DNA of 64,000 nt, from assembly GCA_963837365.1 (NCBI GenBank), contig CAWIMW010000001.1, positions 1,116,001 through 1,180,000 of the forward strand. The letters run 5' to 3'. The notes beneath the pieces are model-generated. The model was not told the DNA's origin and did no database searches. It saw only the letters and a program-made list of their open reading frames with translations. The translations under genes and the position numbers were made by a program. Below, piece by piece: positions 26,611 to 36,322 of the stretch (positions are counted from its first letter, which is position 1; every line of letters begins with the position of its first letter). The stretch comes from CAWBXL01 sp963837365 (GTDB lineage: Bacteria > Acidobacteriota > Terriglobia > Terriglobales > Acidobacteriaceae).

Positions 26611-28335
26611 ATGTCACATTGTCGCAACAAAGGGCGTGTACTACTTGCGGCTGTTACGGTTAGTTTCATCATCTTTTCTTGCGCAGTGTCAGCGCAGGAG
26701 ACGCCGAAATCTGAATTGTTCATCGGATACCAGTGGCTCAATCCGGGAGGAACAGTCCCCGAAGCCCGCCAGCCGCTGAATGCTCCGGTTGGGGTCAAAC
26801 CGCCGAGCATGGGCAAAGGGATCGGTGGCAGCTACACCTACAATTTCACCAAGATTCTCGGGTTGGAAACAGATGCCGGGGTCAACAGCAATGACTTTGG
26901 CCGTGAGACTACTCTTTCTTTAGGGCCTCGGCTGACCTGGCGTCAGGAAAATATAAACCTTTTTGTACATGGTTTGTTGGGCTACAACCGTTTCTTTGAA
27001 AACGGAATTGCCGACACTAGAAATGGTTTCGGCGCCATTGCCGGCGGCGGCATGGACCTGAAGGTGATCAAGGCGCTGAGCATCCGCGTATTTGAAGCGG
27101 ACTATGTTTGGGCGCAGCACCATTTCGACGACGTCGTAGGACCGGCGTTTAATGACTTGCAGCGGCCGACCTTAAAGGGTGCGCGCTTGCGCGGCGGTGT
27201 GGTCTTGAACTTTGGCGGCGCGCCAGAGCTTACGCCAGCTGCAACCTGCTCAGTACAGCCTGGCGAAGTGATGGTGGGCGAGCCGATCACCGCGACTGTG
27301 AACACCAGCAACTTCAATCCCAAACACACGCTCACTTACGCATGGACCGGCAACGGGGGCAAAGTAAGCGGCAAAGACACTACGGCCAGCATTGATACCA
27401 ATGGTGTAGCCGGCGGCAGCTACACGGTCACTGCCCACGTTACGGACGCCAAGCAGAAGAAGAATGGGGAAGCAAGCTGCTCGGCGAACTATACCGTGAA
27501 AGAACCGCCGAAGAATCCGCCAACCATGTCTCTTTCGGCGAATCCAACTTCGGTGCAGGCGGGCACGCCCATCAGCCTTACTTCCACTTGCAGCAGTCCG
27601 GACAGCGTTCCAGTCACGGTGAGCGGATGGACCGCCAGCGGTGGCAGCGTCTCTGCAAGCGGAAGCACTGCGACTCTGAGCACCACCGGTGCTTCGCCTG
27701 GCGAAATCACAGTGAGCGCTACCTGTACCGACTCTCGCGGGCTGACAGCTCCAGCTGCCAGCACTCAGGTGACAGTGGAGAAGCCGCCACTACCACCTGT
27801 GAACAAGGAACTCGAAGCCAGACTCGCGCTGCACAGTATTTATTTCCCGACAGCGCAGCCCACGGTCCAGAAACCGGACGGAGGCCTGCTAACGAGCCAG
27901 GCGCAAACCCTCACCGAGTTGGCCACCGATTTCCAGGAATATCTCAAGGCCAAGCCGGATGCCCACCTGATTCTCGAAGGGCATGCTGACCGCCGGGGAA
28001 GCGTCGAATACAATGAGGCGCTCTCGCAACGGCGGGTTGACCGCACCAAGAGCTTCCTGGTTCAACATGGCGTTCCCGAGGACCACATTGACACCAAGGC
28101 CCTCGGCAAACAACAAAACCTGACCGACGCGGAGGTAAAATCTTCGATCGCCGGGAACCCCACCATCACCACCGAGGAGCGGAGGAGGATTCTCCGGAAC
28201 GAGTTGACAATCATTCTGGCGAGCAATCGCCGGGTGGATGTCACGCTGAGCACCACCGGTCGAATCGTCGGTCCGCCAATTCCCCTTCAACGCCGCAGAT
28301 GCCTTGACCTTGATCGGGGGACGGGAAACGCCTAA
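26611..28335 (+). CDS. OmpA-family outer-membrane protein with Ig-like domains, C-terminal frameshift
   Basis: The ATG at 26611 (GTGGAGG upstream) gives a signal peptide ending CAVSAQE, so the longer frame from 26443 is rejected. Domains: an eight-strand barrel-like region (about 25-215), two Ig/PKD-like domains (about 220-305 and 310-430) and an OmpA peptidoglycan-binding domain with LILEGHADRRGSVEYNEALS and RRVDRTKSFL. After VDVTLSTTG the frame changes to a Pro/Arg-rich end. Another frame instead reads SVRQFPFNAADALTLIGG and a Lys/Pro/Ala tail up to a TAG at 28385-28387, which looks like the true C-terminus. One extra base near 28260-28272 would explain this. The protein should anchor the outer membrane to peptidoglycan. 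Confidence 0.85.
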   Translation: MSHCRNKGRVLLAAVTVSFIIFSCAVSAQETPKSELFIGYQWLNPGGTVPEARQPLNAPVGVKPPSMGKGIGGSYTYNFTKILGLETDAGVNSNDFGRETTLSLGPRLTWRQENINLFVHGLLGYNRFFENGIADTRNGFGAIAGGGMDLKVIKALSIRVFEADYVWAQHHFDDVVGPAFNDLQRPTLKGARLRGGVVLNFGGAPELTPAATCSVQPGEVMVGEPITATVNTSNFNPKHTLTYAWTGNGGKVSGKDTTASIDTNGVAGGSYTVTAHVTDAKQKKNGEASCSANYTVKEPPKNPPTMSLSANPTSVQAGTPISLTSTCSSPDSVPVTVSGWTASGGSVSASGSTATLSTTGASPGEITVSATCTDSRGLTAPAASTQVTVEKPPLPPVNKELEARLALHSIYFPTAQPTVQKPDGGLLTSQAQTLTELATDFQEYLKAKPDAHLILEGHADRRGSVEYNEALSQRRVDRTKSFLVQHGVPEDHIDTKALGKQQNLTDAEVKSSIAGNPTITTEERRRILRNELTIILASNRRVDVTLSTTGRIVGPPIPLQRRRCLDLDRGTGNA

Positions 28336-28414
28336 GAAGCCCATGGCCAAGCCTGCAATGAAAAAGGCGCCAGCCAAGAAGAAGTAGTTAGCAGGGAAGT
28401 ATTTGGGATATTGG

Positions 28415-28445
28415 GGAGGGTGCGGAAACGCACCCTCCTCATGTT
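28415..28445 (+). terminator. Terminator-like hairpin after the ompA-like gene
   Basis: GGAGGGTGCG pairs with CGCACCCTCC around a GAAA tetraloop (stem 28415-28424 with 28429-28438). A TGTTTT tail follows a few bases later. It lies 27 bases after the TAG of the proposed restored frame, which supports that TAG being the real gene end. Confidence 0.75.
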
Positions 28446-28622
28446 TTCTGTGAGGATAGCCAGGAATTTTTCCGAACGGGACCTTGGTTATTGGCGCGTG
28501 GCCCGCATCTGCCCATAGAGCGACAAACGCGGCAGCGGGTGGATGTGGAGAGGCCATGTCCTTCGACGACTTATTTCGAAAAGATCGGCCTAACACGGCG
28601 CAGCAATAAGAAGGAAACCAAT

Positions 28623-29195
28623 ATGAAAAGCGTTAGAACAAAAAAGGAGTTGTCAGCAGAACAACGCGAAGAACTGCTCGGAGGCTTGAAAGCCCGCTTC
28701 GAGGGAAACATGAACCGCCATGAAGGTCTCGAATGGGCCGAAGTAAAATCAAAACTGGAAGCGAATCCCGAAAAACTGTGGTCACTCAGCGAAATGGAAA
28801 GAACGGGCGGTGAACCGGATGTTGCTGGTCATGATAAAAAGACGGGCGAATATGTCTTTTTTGATTGCTCACCGGAAAGTCCTAAAGGCCGCACCAGTCT
28901 TTGCTACGACCGTGAAGCATTGGATTCCAGGAAAGAACATAAACCGAAAAATAACGCTCTTGATATGGCAACGGCCATGGGTATTGAGCTTTTGACGGAA
29001 GAACAATATCGAGAGCTGCAAAAACTTGGGAATTTCGATACAAAGACATCGAGTTGGGTGAAAACACCTGCAGATATTAGAAAACTCGGCGGCGCCATCT
29101 TTGGTGATCGCCGCTTCGGCCGCGTCTTCGCGTATCACAACGGTGCGGAGTCTTACTATGCCGCCCGGGGGTTCCGTGGCTCGCTAAGGGTCTAA
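28623..29195 (+). CDS. DUF4256 family protein
   Basis: A 190-residue soluble protein matching DUF4256: RFEGNMNRHEGLEWAEVKSK then LWSLSEMERTGGEPDVAGHD, FFDCSPESPKGRTSLCYD and LLTEEQYRELQKLGNFDTKT, ending FAYHNGAESYYAARGFRGSL. I chose ATG 28623, preceded by AAGAAGG, over the longer frame from 28491. The family is widespread in bacteria without an assigned function. The gene is more AT-rich than those on either side and has no operon partner, so acquisition by transfer is possible. Confidence 0.85.
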   Translation: MKSVRTKKELSAEQREELLGGLKARFEGNMNRHEGLEWAEVKSKLEANPEKLWSLSEMERTGGEPDVAGHDKKTGEYVFFDCSPESPKGRTSLCYDREALDSRKEHKPKNNALDMATAMGIELLTEEQYRELQKLGNFDTKTSSWVKTPADIRKLGGAIFGDRRFGRVFAYHNGAESYYAARGFRGSLRV

Positions 29196-29324
29196 ATTCG
29201 GACTTTTTTCAGCATTGAGTCATTGTGGCCGTGCCGGGTGGTTCACTCAAGCCCGATTTTATTTGCGAGAAGTGGGCCCTGCCACCTTCGCGACGCTTGA
29301 CTGAATCGGTTCGTACTCCAGGGT

Positions 29325-31199
29325 CTACGGTTTTGTGAGCGGTGCGATGATCTTGTGCAACAGATCAGCACTCTCCGCCCGTTCAAGATGCGGATACCGT
29401 TCCCCTTCGTGATAATTGATCGAGTAAGTCTTGAAAAAGTCATGATTTTCGACCAGCAATTCAATCGGAACGTTGTTGCTCTCACTCGTGCGCAGCGCCT
29501 CGCGGAGCACGTCCTTTGACCAGCGCCGGCCATTGACCGCCACCAGCTTCATCCCTGGGCCAATGCCGGTATTGTAAGCAGGCGATCCGGGAATGACATC
29601 ACTCAAAACCCCACCCTCTGCCACTCCAAACCCGAGTGAATAAAATGCATTCAAGGACTTCCTTTCTTTCTCGGCCGCTTGAATAAGAAGATTGGGCTTG
29701 TCGGTGTATACCAGCTTCCAACCAGCGGCTTCGATACCCTCCAGAGGAGCATGCGGAGCCAATGCCGCCGTGCGCTCCATCAGCAGAGTGGCCCAATCGT
29801 AAGGCGCCAAATCATTGAGCGTCTTTACGAGGTCGTCGAATCCGTAGGGCACAACGATCGGTGGTCCGCTCTGACCGCCATGAAAAGCGCGGCAGAAATC
29901 GTCGAGCGATTTTCGTCCGTCTGTCAGCCGGCGAAGCTTGGTATCAACCTCCAGCCAGATCAGCGATCCCTCACTGTAGTAATCGGTTCCGCGTCGCCAA
30001 TTTAGCCATGTAGCGCCAGCGAGACGCAGAATCTGTACCGATCGGGCGGTATCTTCTACCGGACGCCAGGCGCGCCCAGCGCGATGGTCCAGCATTGCGG
30101 CGGTTGCGGCCAGGTCCTCGCGATATTCCTCAGGAGAGCGCAGCCCCGAGCGCGCCGCGAGAATCTCCCCCAGATATTGCGTCAGCCCTTCGTAAACCCA
30201 CAACAAATCGCCGACCATGGGTTCTTGATAGTTATGTGTCGCAAGACCAGCCGGGCGGCGGTATTTTCCGTTCCACGAATGCACAAATTCATGCGGCAAA
30301 AGGTCGGCCTCAAGCAAGTGCAAGCCGGGCTCAAGGAGCGTGCGCTCAGCGACGCTGTTATCGCTCGATTGGTGATGTTCCAGGCCGTGATGTCCAACCT
30401 GGTCGCTGAGGGTATAGAGGAAGTGATATTGGTTGTAATGGCGGGCGCCAAAAAGCGCGCCTGTCTCACGTACCAGAGCGCGATAGGCAGCAATATCTGC
30501 GCCCGACATGGCAAGCCCCGCTTCGCTCTCGCTCACCATGTCGATCTCATGGGCAGGAGCCTCGCCAGTTCCGGTGAGTTCTATTTTTCGGTAGTGGCTC
30601 CCCGCGATCAAGGGCGAATCGACCAAGGTCGTCAAAGAAACAGGGGCGAACTCGACCACATCTCCGGAAGTCTGCGCGACGGAAAGCGCAGTTCCAAACC
30701 TCCACCCTGATGGCAGATGGACGGAAGCTTTAAACGATACATCATCCGAATTCGCATTCTGCGGATAGAGCACCACTTGATTCCAATTTAGATCAAGCAC
30801 ATTGGACGAGGCCGCCCCGCCGGTTGCCCCCGCGCTGTCAGTGGAGGTAGTCGTATCCATCGCCACTACAATCTGCTGCACGCCAGGGGGCACAATCACA
30901 TGAAAAGCGTACATATCAATTGGATCGCGGTCCCAGGTCAGGTCGTTGCCGTTCGCAGAGAATTTGATTCCGACCAGGTTCGCGATAGGCCCACTGGGGC
31001 GATGATTCCCCGGAATCCATTTGGGATAGACCAGCGTTATGGGACCAGGATTCGCCGGAATAATAAGGTGTTCATGAAAGATATTGCGCGGAGCATCGGT
31101 AAGGTCGACGTCGAGCGTAATCTTCTGCGCATGAGCGCTTCCAGCAGAAAAAACCAGCGAACCCGTAAGTATCACCAAGAGCCAAGCCACGCGCCGCAC
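29325..31199 (-). CDS. M61 family metallopeptidase (glycyl aminopeptidase-like)
   Basis: A 624-residue exported zinc peptidase. The GTG at 31199 is preceded by a perfect AAGGAGA and opens a signal peptide VRRVAWLLVILTGSLVF then SAGSAHA. The ATG at 31277 would add 26 residues without an RBS. Zinc site HEFVHSWNGK (HExxH) with the third ligand Glu in VYEGLTQYLGEIL. A PDZ domain follows near the C-terminus (GVLSDVIPGSPAYNTGIGPG then MKLVAVNGRRWS). The gene lies 81 bp after the aminotransferase on the same strand and may share its operon, fitting peptide and amino-acid use. Confidence 0.92.
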   Translation of the reverse strand: MRRVAWLLVILTGSLVFSAGSAHAQKITLDVDLTDAPRNIFHEHLIIPANPGPITLVYPKWIPGNHRPSGPIANLVGIKFSANGNDLTWDRDPIDMYAFHVIVPPGVQQIVVAMDTTTSTDSAGATGGAASSNVLDLNWNQVVLYPQNANSDDVSFKASVHLPSGWRFGTALSVAQTSGDVVEFAPVSLTTLVDSPLIAGSHYRKIELTGTGEAPAHEIDMVSESEAGLAMSGADIAAYRALVRETGALFGARHYNQYHFLYTLSDQVGHHGLEHHQSSDNSVAERTLLEPGLHLLEADLLPHEFVHSWNGKYRRPAGLATHNYQEPMVGDLLWVYEGLTQYLGEILAARSGLRSPEEYREDLAATAAMLDHRAGRAWRPVEDTARSVQILRLAGATWLNWRRGTDYYSEGSLIWLEVDTKLRRLTDGRKSLDDFCRAFHGGQSGPPIVVPYGFDDLVKTLNDLAPYDWATLLMERTAALAPHAPLEGIEAAGWKLVYTDKPNLLIQAAEKERKSLNAFYSLGFGVAEGGVLSDVIPGSPAYNTGIGPGMKLVAVNGRRWSKDVLREALRTSESNNVPIELLVENHDFFKTYSINYHEGERYPHLERAESADLLHKIIAPLTKP

Positions 31200-31280
31200 G
31201 AGAGGTCTCCTTGAGAGTGCGAAAGACAAGAACGCAGAGCTTACCGAACGAGTGACGGATAATGCAAGCTCGTACACCCT

Positions 31281-32381
31281 TCATCGCGAACTTTTGTTGA
31301 ACGTATCCAATGCGGCACCGAGCCGCTCCAGCCCGGCACTGACGGTTTCGGTGGGTCCACAGAAGCCCACACGGAAATTCTGCTCCTCCTCGAAGAATTC
31401 ACCAGGCACTACGCTGGTCTCAAACTGGTCGCGTAACAACGTAACGAAATCGGCCACTCGACCGCTCTTGAGCCGAGGAAATATGGTGGTGCCAAAACGG
31501 CTGGGTGGACATTCAACTTCGGGGTGCGCAGCCAGAAATCTGTTGACCAGAGCTCGATTAGTTTCGAGCAGACCGCGAGCACGTTTACGTATTCGATCCA
31601 GATGATCGAGAGCAATCACCGCAAGGAGTTCGGATGGGTGCGCAGGCGTGCCGTAGGTGAAGTCGATTACCTGCCACATGCGCTGCACCAATTCCGGCTC
31701 GGCCAGGATCCATCCACAGCGAATGCCGCTCAACCCATACGCTTTGGTCAGGCTGCTGGTGACAACAAAGTTCGGGCCCAGATGAAAGGCAGAGCGCCAA
31801 GGCTGATCGAACAAGGTTTCAAGGTAGACCTCATCCACCAGCACTCGTGCTCCCACTTTCGCCGCCAGCTCGCCTACCTGGCGTAGAGTCTCGTCATCCG
31901 TAAGTACACTGCTTGGGTTGTGCAGATTGCAGAGAACTACCAGGCGGGTTTGCGGCGTGATGCGGCGTTCCAGTTCTCCGATGCCCAAGCGAAAGTCGCG
32001 GTCTGCGCGGCGTTCGAAGCGGCAGACCTTTGCCCCGAGGTGATCGAGAATCGTCAGCAGCGGATCGTAGGTCGGCTTCTCGATCAGCACTTCATCCCCC
32101 GGATTCACCAACGCCGTCAGCGCGACGTAGTTCGCCATCGAGGTACCGATGGTATAAACGACGCATTCTTTCGCCACGCCGGACTTCGCGGCCAGGCGGC
32201 CCATTAACGGCTTGTAGCCATAGGAATCGGTGCCACCGATTTCCAGGTCTTCGATGCGGACTGGCAATTCCGCCAGGGGATAATCGGCCACACCGCTAAC
32301 GGCGAGATTGAAGCGCGCAATGGAGCGCAGTTTGGCCCACGCCATGTATCGAGAGAATGCGTGCGCGCGTGAGGCCGTCAT
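31281..32381 (-). CDS. PLP-dependent class I/II aminotransferase
   Basis: A 366-residue fold-type I enzyme. The ATG at 32381 has GAGGAG upstream and overlaps the permease stop as ATGA, so the longer frame to 32432 is unlikely. Conserved segments: YTIGTSMANYVALTALVNPG (cofactor phosphate region), VVLCNLHNPSSVLTDDE (Asn binding PLP) and VLVDEVYLETLF (Asp). They are followed by SSLTKAYGLSGIRCGW with the Schiff-base Lys, and RVGFCGP (substrate Arg). The substrate is unknown. Translational coupling to an amino-acid permease suggests it degrades the imported amino acid. Confidence 0.92.
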   Translation of the reverse strand: MTASRAHAFSRYMAWAKLRSIARFNLAVSGVADYPLAELPVRIEDLEIGGTDSYGYKPLMGRLAAKSGVAKECVVYTIGTSMANYVALTALVNPGDEVLIEKPTYDPLLTILDHLGAKVCRFERRADRDFRLGIGELERRITPQTRLVVLCNLHNPSSVLTDDETLRQVGELAAKVGARVLVDEVYLETLFDQPWRSAFHLGPNFVVTSSLTKAYGLSGIRCGWILAEPELVQRMWQVIDFTYGTPAHPSELLAVIALDHLDRIRKRARGLLETNRALVNRFLAAHPEVECPPSRFGTTIFPRLKSGRVADFVTLLRDQFETSVVPGEFFEEEQNFRVGFCGPTETVSAGLERLGAALDTFNKSSR

Positions 32382-33820
32382 GCCTTGATCTCCTCGGAGG
32401 ATTCTTTTTTGCCAGTCCGGCTCCAAAACCAATACACCGGAATGCCGGCCAACAGCAGGCCCATGCCGATCAGGCTGTTTTCAGGATAGCGATGGATCGT
32501 ATTCGCAACTACCCACCAGCATACGGCTACAAATATCACCGTAGTCACCGGGTGGCCGGGCACTTTATAACCCAGGCCGGCGTTCATCACGCCACGCCTG
32601 GCGCGGCGACGGAACACGAATATCGTAGTCGCAGTCAAGCCAAAGAATATAAAATCCATAGAGACGACATAGTTCAATATCTGCTCGTAGCGGCCGGAGA
32701 GCGCAATCACAATCGTCCAGACACTTTGGAGAATGATGGCGACCACCGGAACCCGCGTGCGTGGGTGTAGCCATGCTACTTGCCGGAAGAAAAGCCCATC
32801 GTCCGCCATGGCGAAGTAAACCCGCGGCGCGGTCAGAATCGACTGACTGAGAAATCCCAGGGTTGAGATGGCAATCGCCGCGGCTATGAATATGGCGCCA
32901 CGCTCACCCAAGGCCATCCGCATTACGGCGGTGGCCGGCGTGGTTGTGGCTGCGAGTCCTTCCGGCCCGAGTGAGCGAACGCACACCCAGTTCACCGTGG
33001 TGTAAAGCACCACCACGCCGAGTACACCAATTAAAAGCGCGCGCGGCAGATTTTTCTTGGGCTCGCGGATTTCTGCGGCGATGAAATTTGCTGTCTGCCA
33101 GCCACCAAAGGCGAACAGCACAGGCACCATGGCCGCACCGAAAGAAGCCAGCGGGAACGGCTCCGTGCGCGATGGAGTCGCAGTGTGTACACCTGCCAGG
33201 GCCAAGCCGGCGAGGACCATAGCCGCTATTGCCACAATCTTGAACGCCATCAACATACTTTGGGTCCGGCTGCCGGTCTTCACCCCGAGGCAATTGATGA
33301 GGGTCAGGATGCCGAGCGCAACTGACGCGACGACCCAATCCTGCGCGTTTATGCCGGTGAACTCGACGAAATAGCGCGCGAAGGTAATGGATACAGCCGC
33401 CATGCCGCCGGTCTGGATCACCAGCAGCAACACCCACCCGTAAAGGAACGCGATTGCCGGATGGTAGGCCTCGCGAAGATACGCGTATTGCCCGCCGACT
33501 TCAGGCAGCGTAGCCGCAAGTTCTGCCCAGATGAAGGCGCCACCCAGCGCGACGATCCCACCAAAAATCCATGCTCCTAAAATGAGCGCAGGCGTGTGGA
33601 CCTGCCGTGCCACCACATAGGGATTGATAAAAATGCCTGCGCCCACAATACCGCCCATGACCACCATGGTCGCGTCGAACAGGCCCAATTGCCGGGCCAG
33701 GCGCGGTTTGGGTGTATCGGCGTGGGCAATCACGAGATGGGTACGTGGAAGAGCATGGATATATCCAGCTTTTCGAATGCGAGGCATTGTACATCGGTTG
33801 CTGGCGACGGTTTTAGCCAT
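32378..33820 (-). CDS. APC superfamily amino-acid permease
   Basis: Inner-membrane amino-acid transporter of about 480 residues with roughly 12 helices. TM1 has MGGIVGAGIFINPYVVARQ and TM3 follows LPEVGGQYAYLREAYHP, the same signatures as the permease at 8127. Start is unclear: ATG 33820 (weak GGAACAGG) or ATG 33787; the frame is open to a TTG at 33898. It is translationally coupled to the aminotransferase (ATGA overlap at 32378-32381). Confidence 0.88.
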   Translation of the reverse strand: MAKTVASNRCTMPRIRKAGYIHALPRTHLVIAHADTPKPRLARQLGLFDATMVVMGGIVGAGIFINPYVVARQVHTPALILGAWIFGGIVALGGAFIWAELAATLPEVGGQYAYLREAYHPAIAFLYGWVLLLVIQTGGMAAVSITFARYFVEFTGINAQDWVVASVALGILTLINCLGVKTGSRTQSMLMAFKIVAIAAMVLAGLALAGVHTATPSRTEPFPLASFGAAMVPVLFAFGGWQTANFIAAEIREPKKNLPRALLIGVLGVVVLYTTVNWVCVRSLGPEGLAATTTPATAVMRMALGERGAIFIAAAIAISTLGFLSQSILTAPRVYFAMADDGLFFRQVAWLHPRTRVPVVAIILQSVWTIVIALSGRYEQILNYVVSMDFIFFGLTATTIFVFRRRARRGVMNAGLGYKVPGHPVTTVIFVAVCWWVVANTIHRYPENSLIGMGLLLAGIPVYWFWSRTGKKESSEEIKA

Positions 33821-34157
33821 GCCTGTTCCGAGCTGGCCATTTTGTCTTTGGACATTACTGGGTGGACAATCCGCGAGGGTGGGCCACTCGCCGATCAACC
33901 TTCTAGCATCATCCTGAATTCGGTTTCTACCGATCTTGGGACAGCGGGTATGTCACGTTCAAAGTCTTGGACGCTTTTGTGGCTGCTCTCAGTATTTTTT
34001 GGGCACAATACCTGACATGCGTCTACAATGCTAGAGTTTGTCGCTCGCGAGTAAGCGTTTTCTCGAATTGTACGCATCGCGGCGACTGGCGAGGCAGGAC
34101 TTGCTTTGTTGAGTGAAACAAGACTGAAAAATACGGCATATTTCCGGAGGAGACAAA

Positions 34158-35801
34158 ATGGTTTTGGCACTCGCTGATCCATCAAGACTTGCCACCCGCT
34201 GCTGGAGGGGCCGACCATCGCTGGTCATGCGTTCAATTCTTATTAGTCTCTCTCTGCTCGCCATAGCCCTGACCGCTCCTGTCCTGGCCGCGGACAAGGT
34301 CGAACTGGCAGTTGATGCGTCTAAAACCGGGGCAAAGATTGACCGCAATATTTTCGGTCAATTCGCCGAGCATCTCGGCCACGGTGTGTATGAGGGCATA
34401 TGGGTGGGGCCCGATTCGTCTATCCCCAATACCCGCGGCATTCGCAACGACGTGGTGGCCGCGCTCAAGGCGATCAAGGTACCGAACGTGCGCTGGCCCG
34501 GCGGCTGCTTTGCGGACGAATATCACTGGCGCAACGGCATTGGGCCTCAGCGCACGGTCACTCTTAATCCGAATTGGGGCGGGGTCATCGAGCCAAACAC
34601 ATTTGGCACCGAGGAGTTCATGGATTTCGCGAACCAGATCGGCGCCGACGCGTACGTATCCGTGAATCTCGGTTCCGGAACAACCAAGGAAGCGGCCGAC
34701 TGGCTGGAATACATCACCGCGGCGCAACCAACAACCCTAGCCAAAGAGCGCGCCGCCAATGGGCATCCCGACCCCTACAAGGTCGCTATGCTCGGCCTTG
34801 GCAACGAGAGTTGGGACTGCGGCGGCAACATGAGCCCCGACTACTATGTCAGCCAGATGAAGGACTACAGCCGCTTCGTGCGCAACTACAATCCAGCTCA
34901 GCAGGAGAAGCAGCAGCAGATGCTGAAGATTGCTGTTGGCCCCGGTGGCGACGGCCCCCGTTGGACCGAGTGGACCGAAACGGTGATGAAGGCCTATCAG
35001 CATCACACCTGGAGCTGGGACATTGACGGCCTTTCCATGCATAACTACACGGTGAATTGGCAGAACAAGTTTGCCTCCCTGGGTTTCGCTGAAAACGAAT
35101 ACGCCAAGGTCCTCAAAGACACGCTGGAGATGAACGATCTAATCAATAAACACTCGGCCATTATGGACAAGTACGACCCGGACAAGAAGGTCGCGCTTAT
35201 CGTGGATGAATGGGGCGGCTGGTACGCGCCGTTACCCGGCAGCAACCCGGGATTCCTGGTTCAACAGAACAGCATGCGTGACGCTGTACTCGCAGCCCTT
35301 AACCTGAATATCTTCGCCCGCCATGCCGACCGCGTGCGCGGCGCCAACATCGCGCAGATGATCAACGTGCTTCAGGCCATGATCATGACCGATAAAGAAA
35401 AGATGGTTTTGACCCCGACCTACTACGTCTACAAGCTGTACCTGCCGTTCCAGGACGCCACGTTCGTACCCGTGACTTTCGACGCCGGCACGTATACGCA
35501 TGACAACATCAGCTTGCCGCGCGTGGATGCGATCGCCGCCAAGGACACGCATGGCAAGTTGTGGCTGGAGATCACGAATCTCGACCCGAATGAGCCGGTC
35601 GAGATCGAGGCAACTCTGGCCGGCATCGCCGCCAAATCAGCATCAGGCGAGACGCTGACCGCACCCAAGGTGGACAGCGTGAACACCTTCGTTGCACCCG
35701 CCACCGTCGTGCCCAAACCCATCTCGGGAAAGGTTCAAAGTGGCAAGCTGACTCTGAAGTTGGAGCCTAAGTCTGTGACCGTAATTTTGGTTGAGCAATG
35801 A
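34158..35801 (+). CDS. Alpha-L-arabinofuranosidase, GH51
   Basis: Glycoside hydrolase releasing terminal arabinofuranose from arabinan or arabinoxylan. The 547 residues carry the GH51 markers: RNIFGQFAEHLGHGVYEGIW near the start, VRWPGGCFADEYHWRNGIGP, the acid/base Glu in LGLGNESWDCGGNM and the nucleophile Glu in IVDEWGGWYAP. The ATG at 34158 has a perfect GGAGGAG, so 23 residues precede the hydrophobic segment MRSILISLSLLAIALTAPVL that looks like a signal peptide. The unusually long n-region is noteworthy. Likely periplasmic or exported. Confidence 0.94.
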   Translation: MVLALADPSRLATRCWRGRPSLVMRSILISLSLLAIALTAPVLAADKVELAVDASKTGAKIDRNIFGQFAEHLGHGVYEGIWVGPDSSIPNTRGIRNDVVAALKAIKVPNVRWPGGCFADEYHWRNGIGPQRTVTLNPNWGGVIEPNTFGTEEFMDFANQIGADAYVSVNLGSGTTKEAADWLEYITAAQPTTLAKERAANGHPDPYKVAMLGLGNESWDCGGNMSPDYYVSQMKDYSRFVRNYNPAQQEKQQQMLKIAVGPGGDGPRWTEWTETVMKAYQHHTWSWDIDGLSMHNYTVNWQNKFASLGFAENEYAKVLKDTLEMNDLINKHSAIMDKYDPDKKVALIVDEWGGWYAPLPGSNPGFLVQQNSMRDAVLAALNLNIFARHADRVRGANIAQMINVLQAMIMTDKEKMVLTPTYYVYKLYLPFQDATFVPVTFDAGTYTHDNISLPRVDAIAAKDTHGKLWLEITNLDPNEPVEIEATLAGIAAKSASGETLTAPKVDSVNTFVAPATVVPKPISGKVQSGKLTLKLEPKSVTVILVEQ

Positions 35802-35804
35802 GCG

Positions 35805-35931
35805 ATGATCGTCGTCCTGCCCGATTCAAAGACGCTGCACAACGGTTCCATGTATTCGAGTCCGGTCACCACAGGAGACTTGAAGAAATTCGTCGTGAAG
35901 GGACGGCTCCGGACGATAGTGGAGAGTTATT
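35805..35931 (+). pseudogene. Esterase (alpha/beta hydrolase) remnant
   Basis: Four bases after the GH51 stop, an ATG opens MIVVLPDSKTLHNGSMYSSP then VTTGDLKKFVV, which matches an internal segment of putative esterases of the EstD/S-formylglutathione-hydrolase-like family (usual form near MPDAYTRYHGSMYSSS). After about 30 residues the match stops and no catalytic GHSMGG follows in any frame. It is a short leftover of a deleted gene. Confidence 0.5.
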
Positions 35932-36322
35932 CGATCCCTGGAGGGCTGCCCATCTTATCTTTTGAATCACGAATGTAGTTTTGGCGAGAGACCGATACAG
36001 CAGCGGTGAATCCAGGATGCCGTGCCAAGTTTTCCACCGTTTTTGCGACTGAGTTTGTCCTTGGAATCCGATCAAGAAACTCCGTTTTTCCCGATTTGGC
36101 GCTATTTCCCAAGCAGTTCCCGTTTTGTTCACCCATCACTAAATTCTGTGACGAATAACCTTAGCGTCCGTGCTTGATTCCTCTAGACTTCCCGAATAGG
36201 GAGACTGAAACGAAGGGATTTTTGGGAAAAACGTTCCGGAGTTGGATGGGTCGAATTTGGGAACGTGGATTGCTTGTTCCTTTTGTGGGTCGGGTGACGG
36301 GCTTGATCGAGTGCTTCCCCCT

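Noticed and set aside
30084..30710. 208-residue plus-strand frame
   Set aside because: Antisense to the M61 peptidase, which has a complete zinc site.
34158..34200. TTGGCACTCGC-like sequence as a sigma-54 promoter
   Set aside because: The -12 GC element is missing and it lies inside the GH51 coding region.
35866..36132. 88-residue minus-strand frame after the GH51 gene
   Set aside because: No homology or RBS; it overlaps the esterase scrap in antisense.
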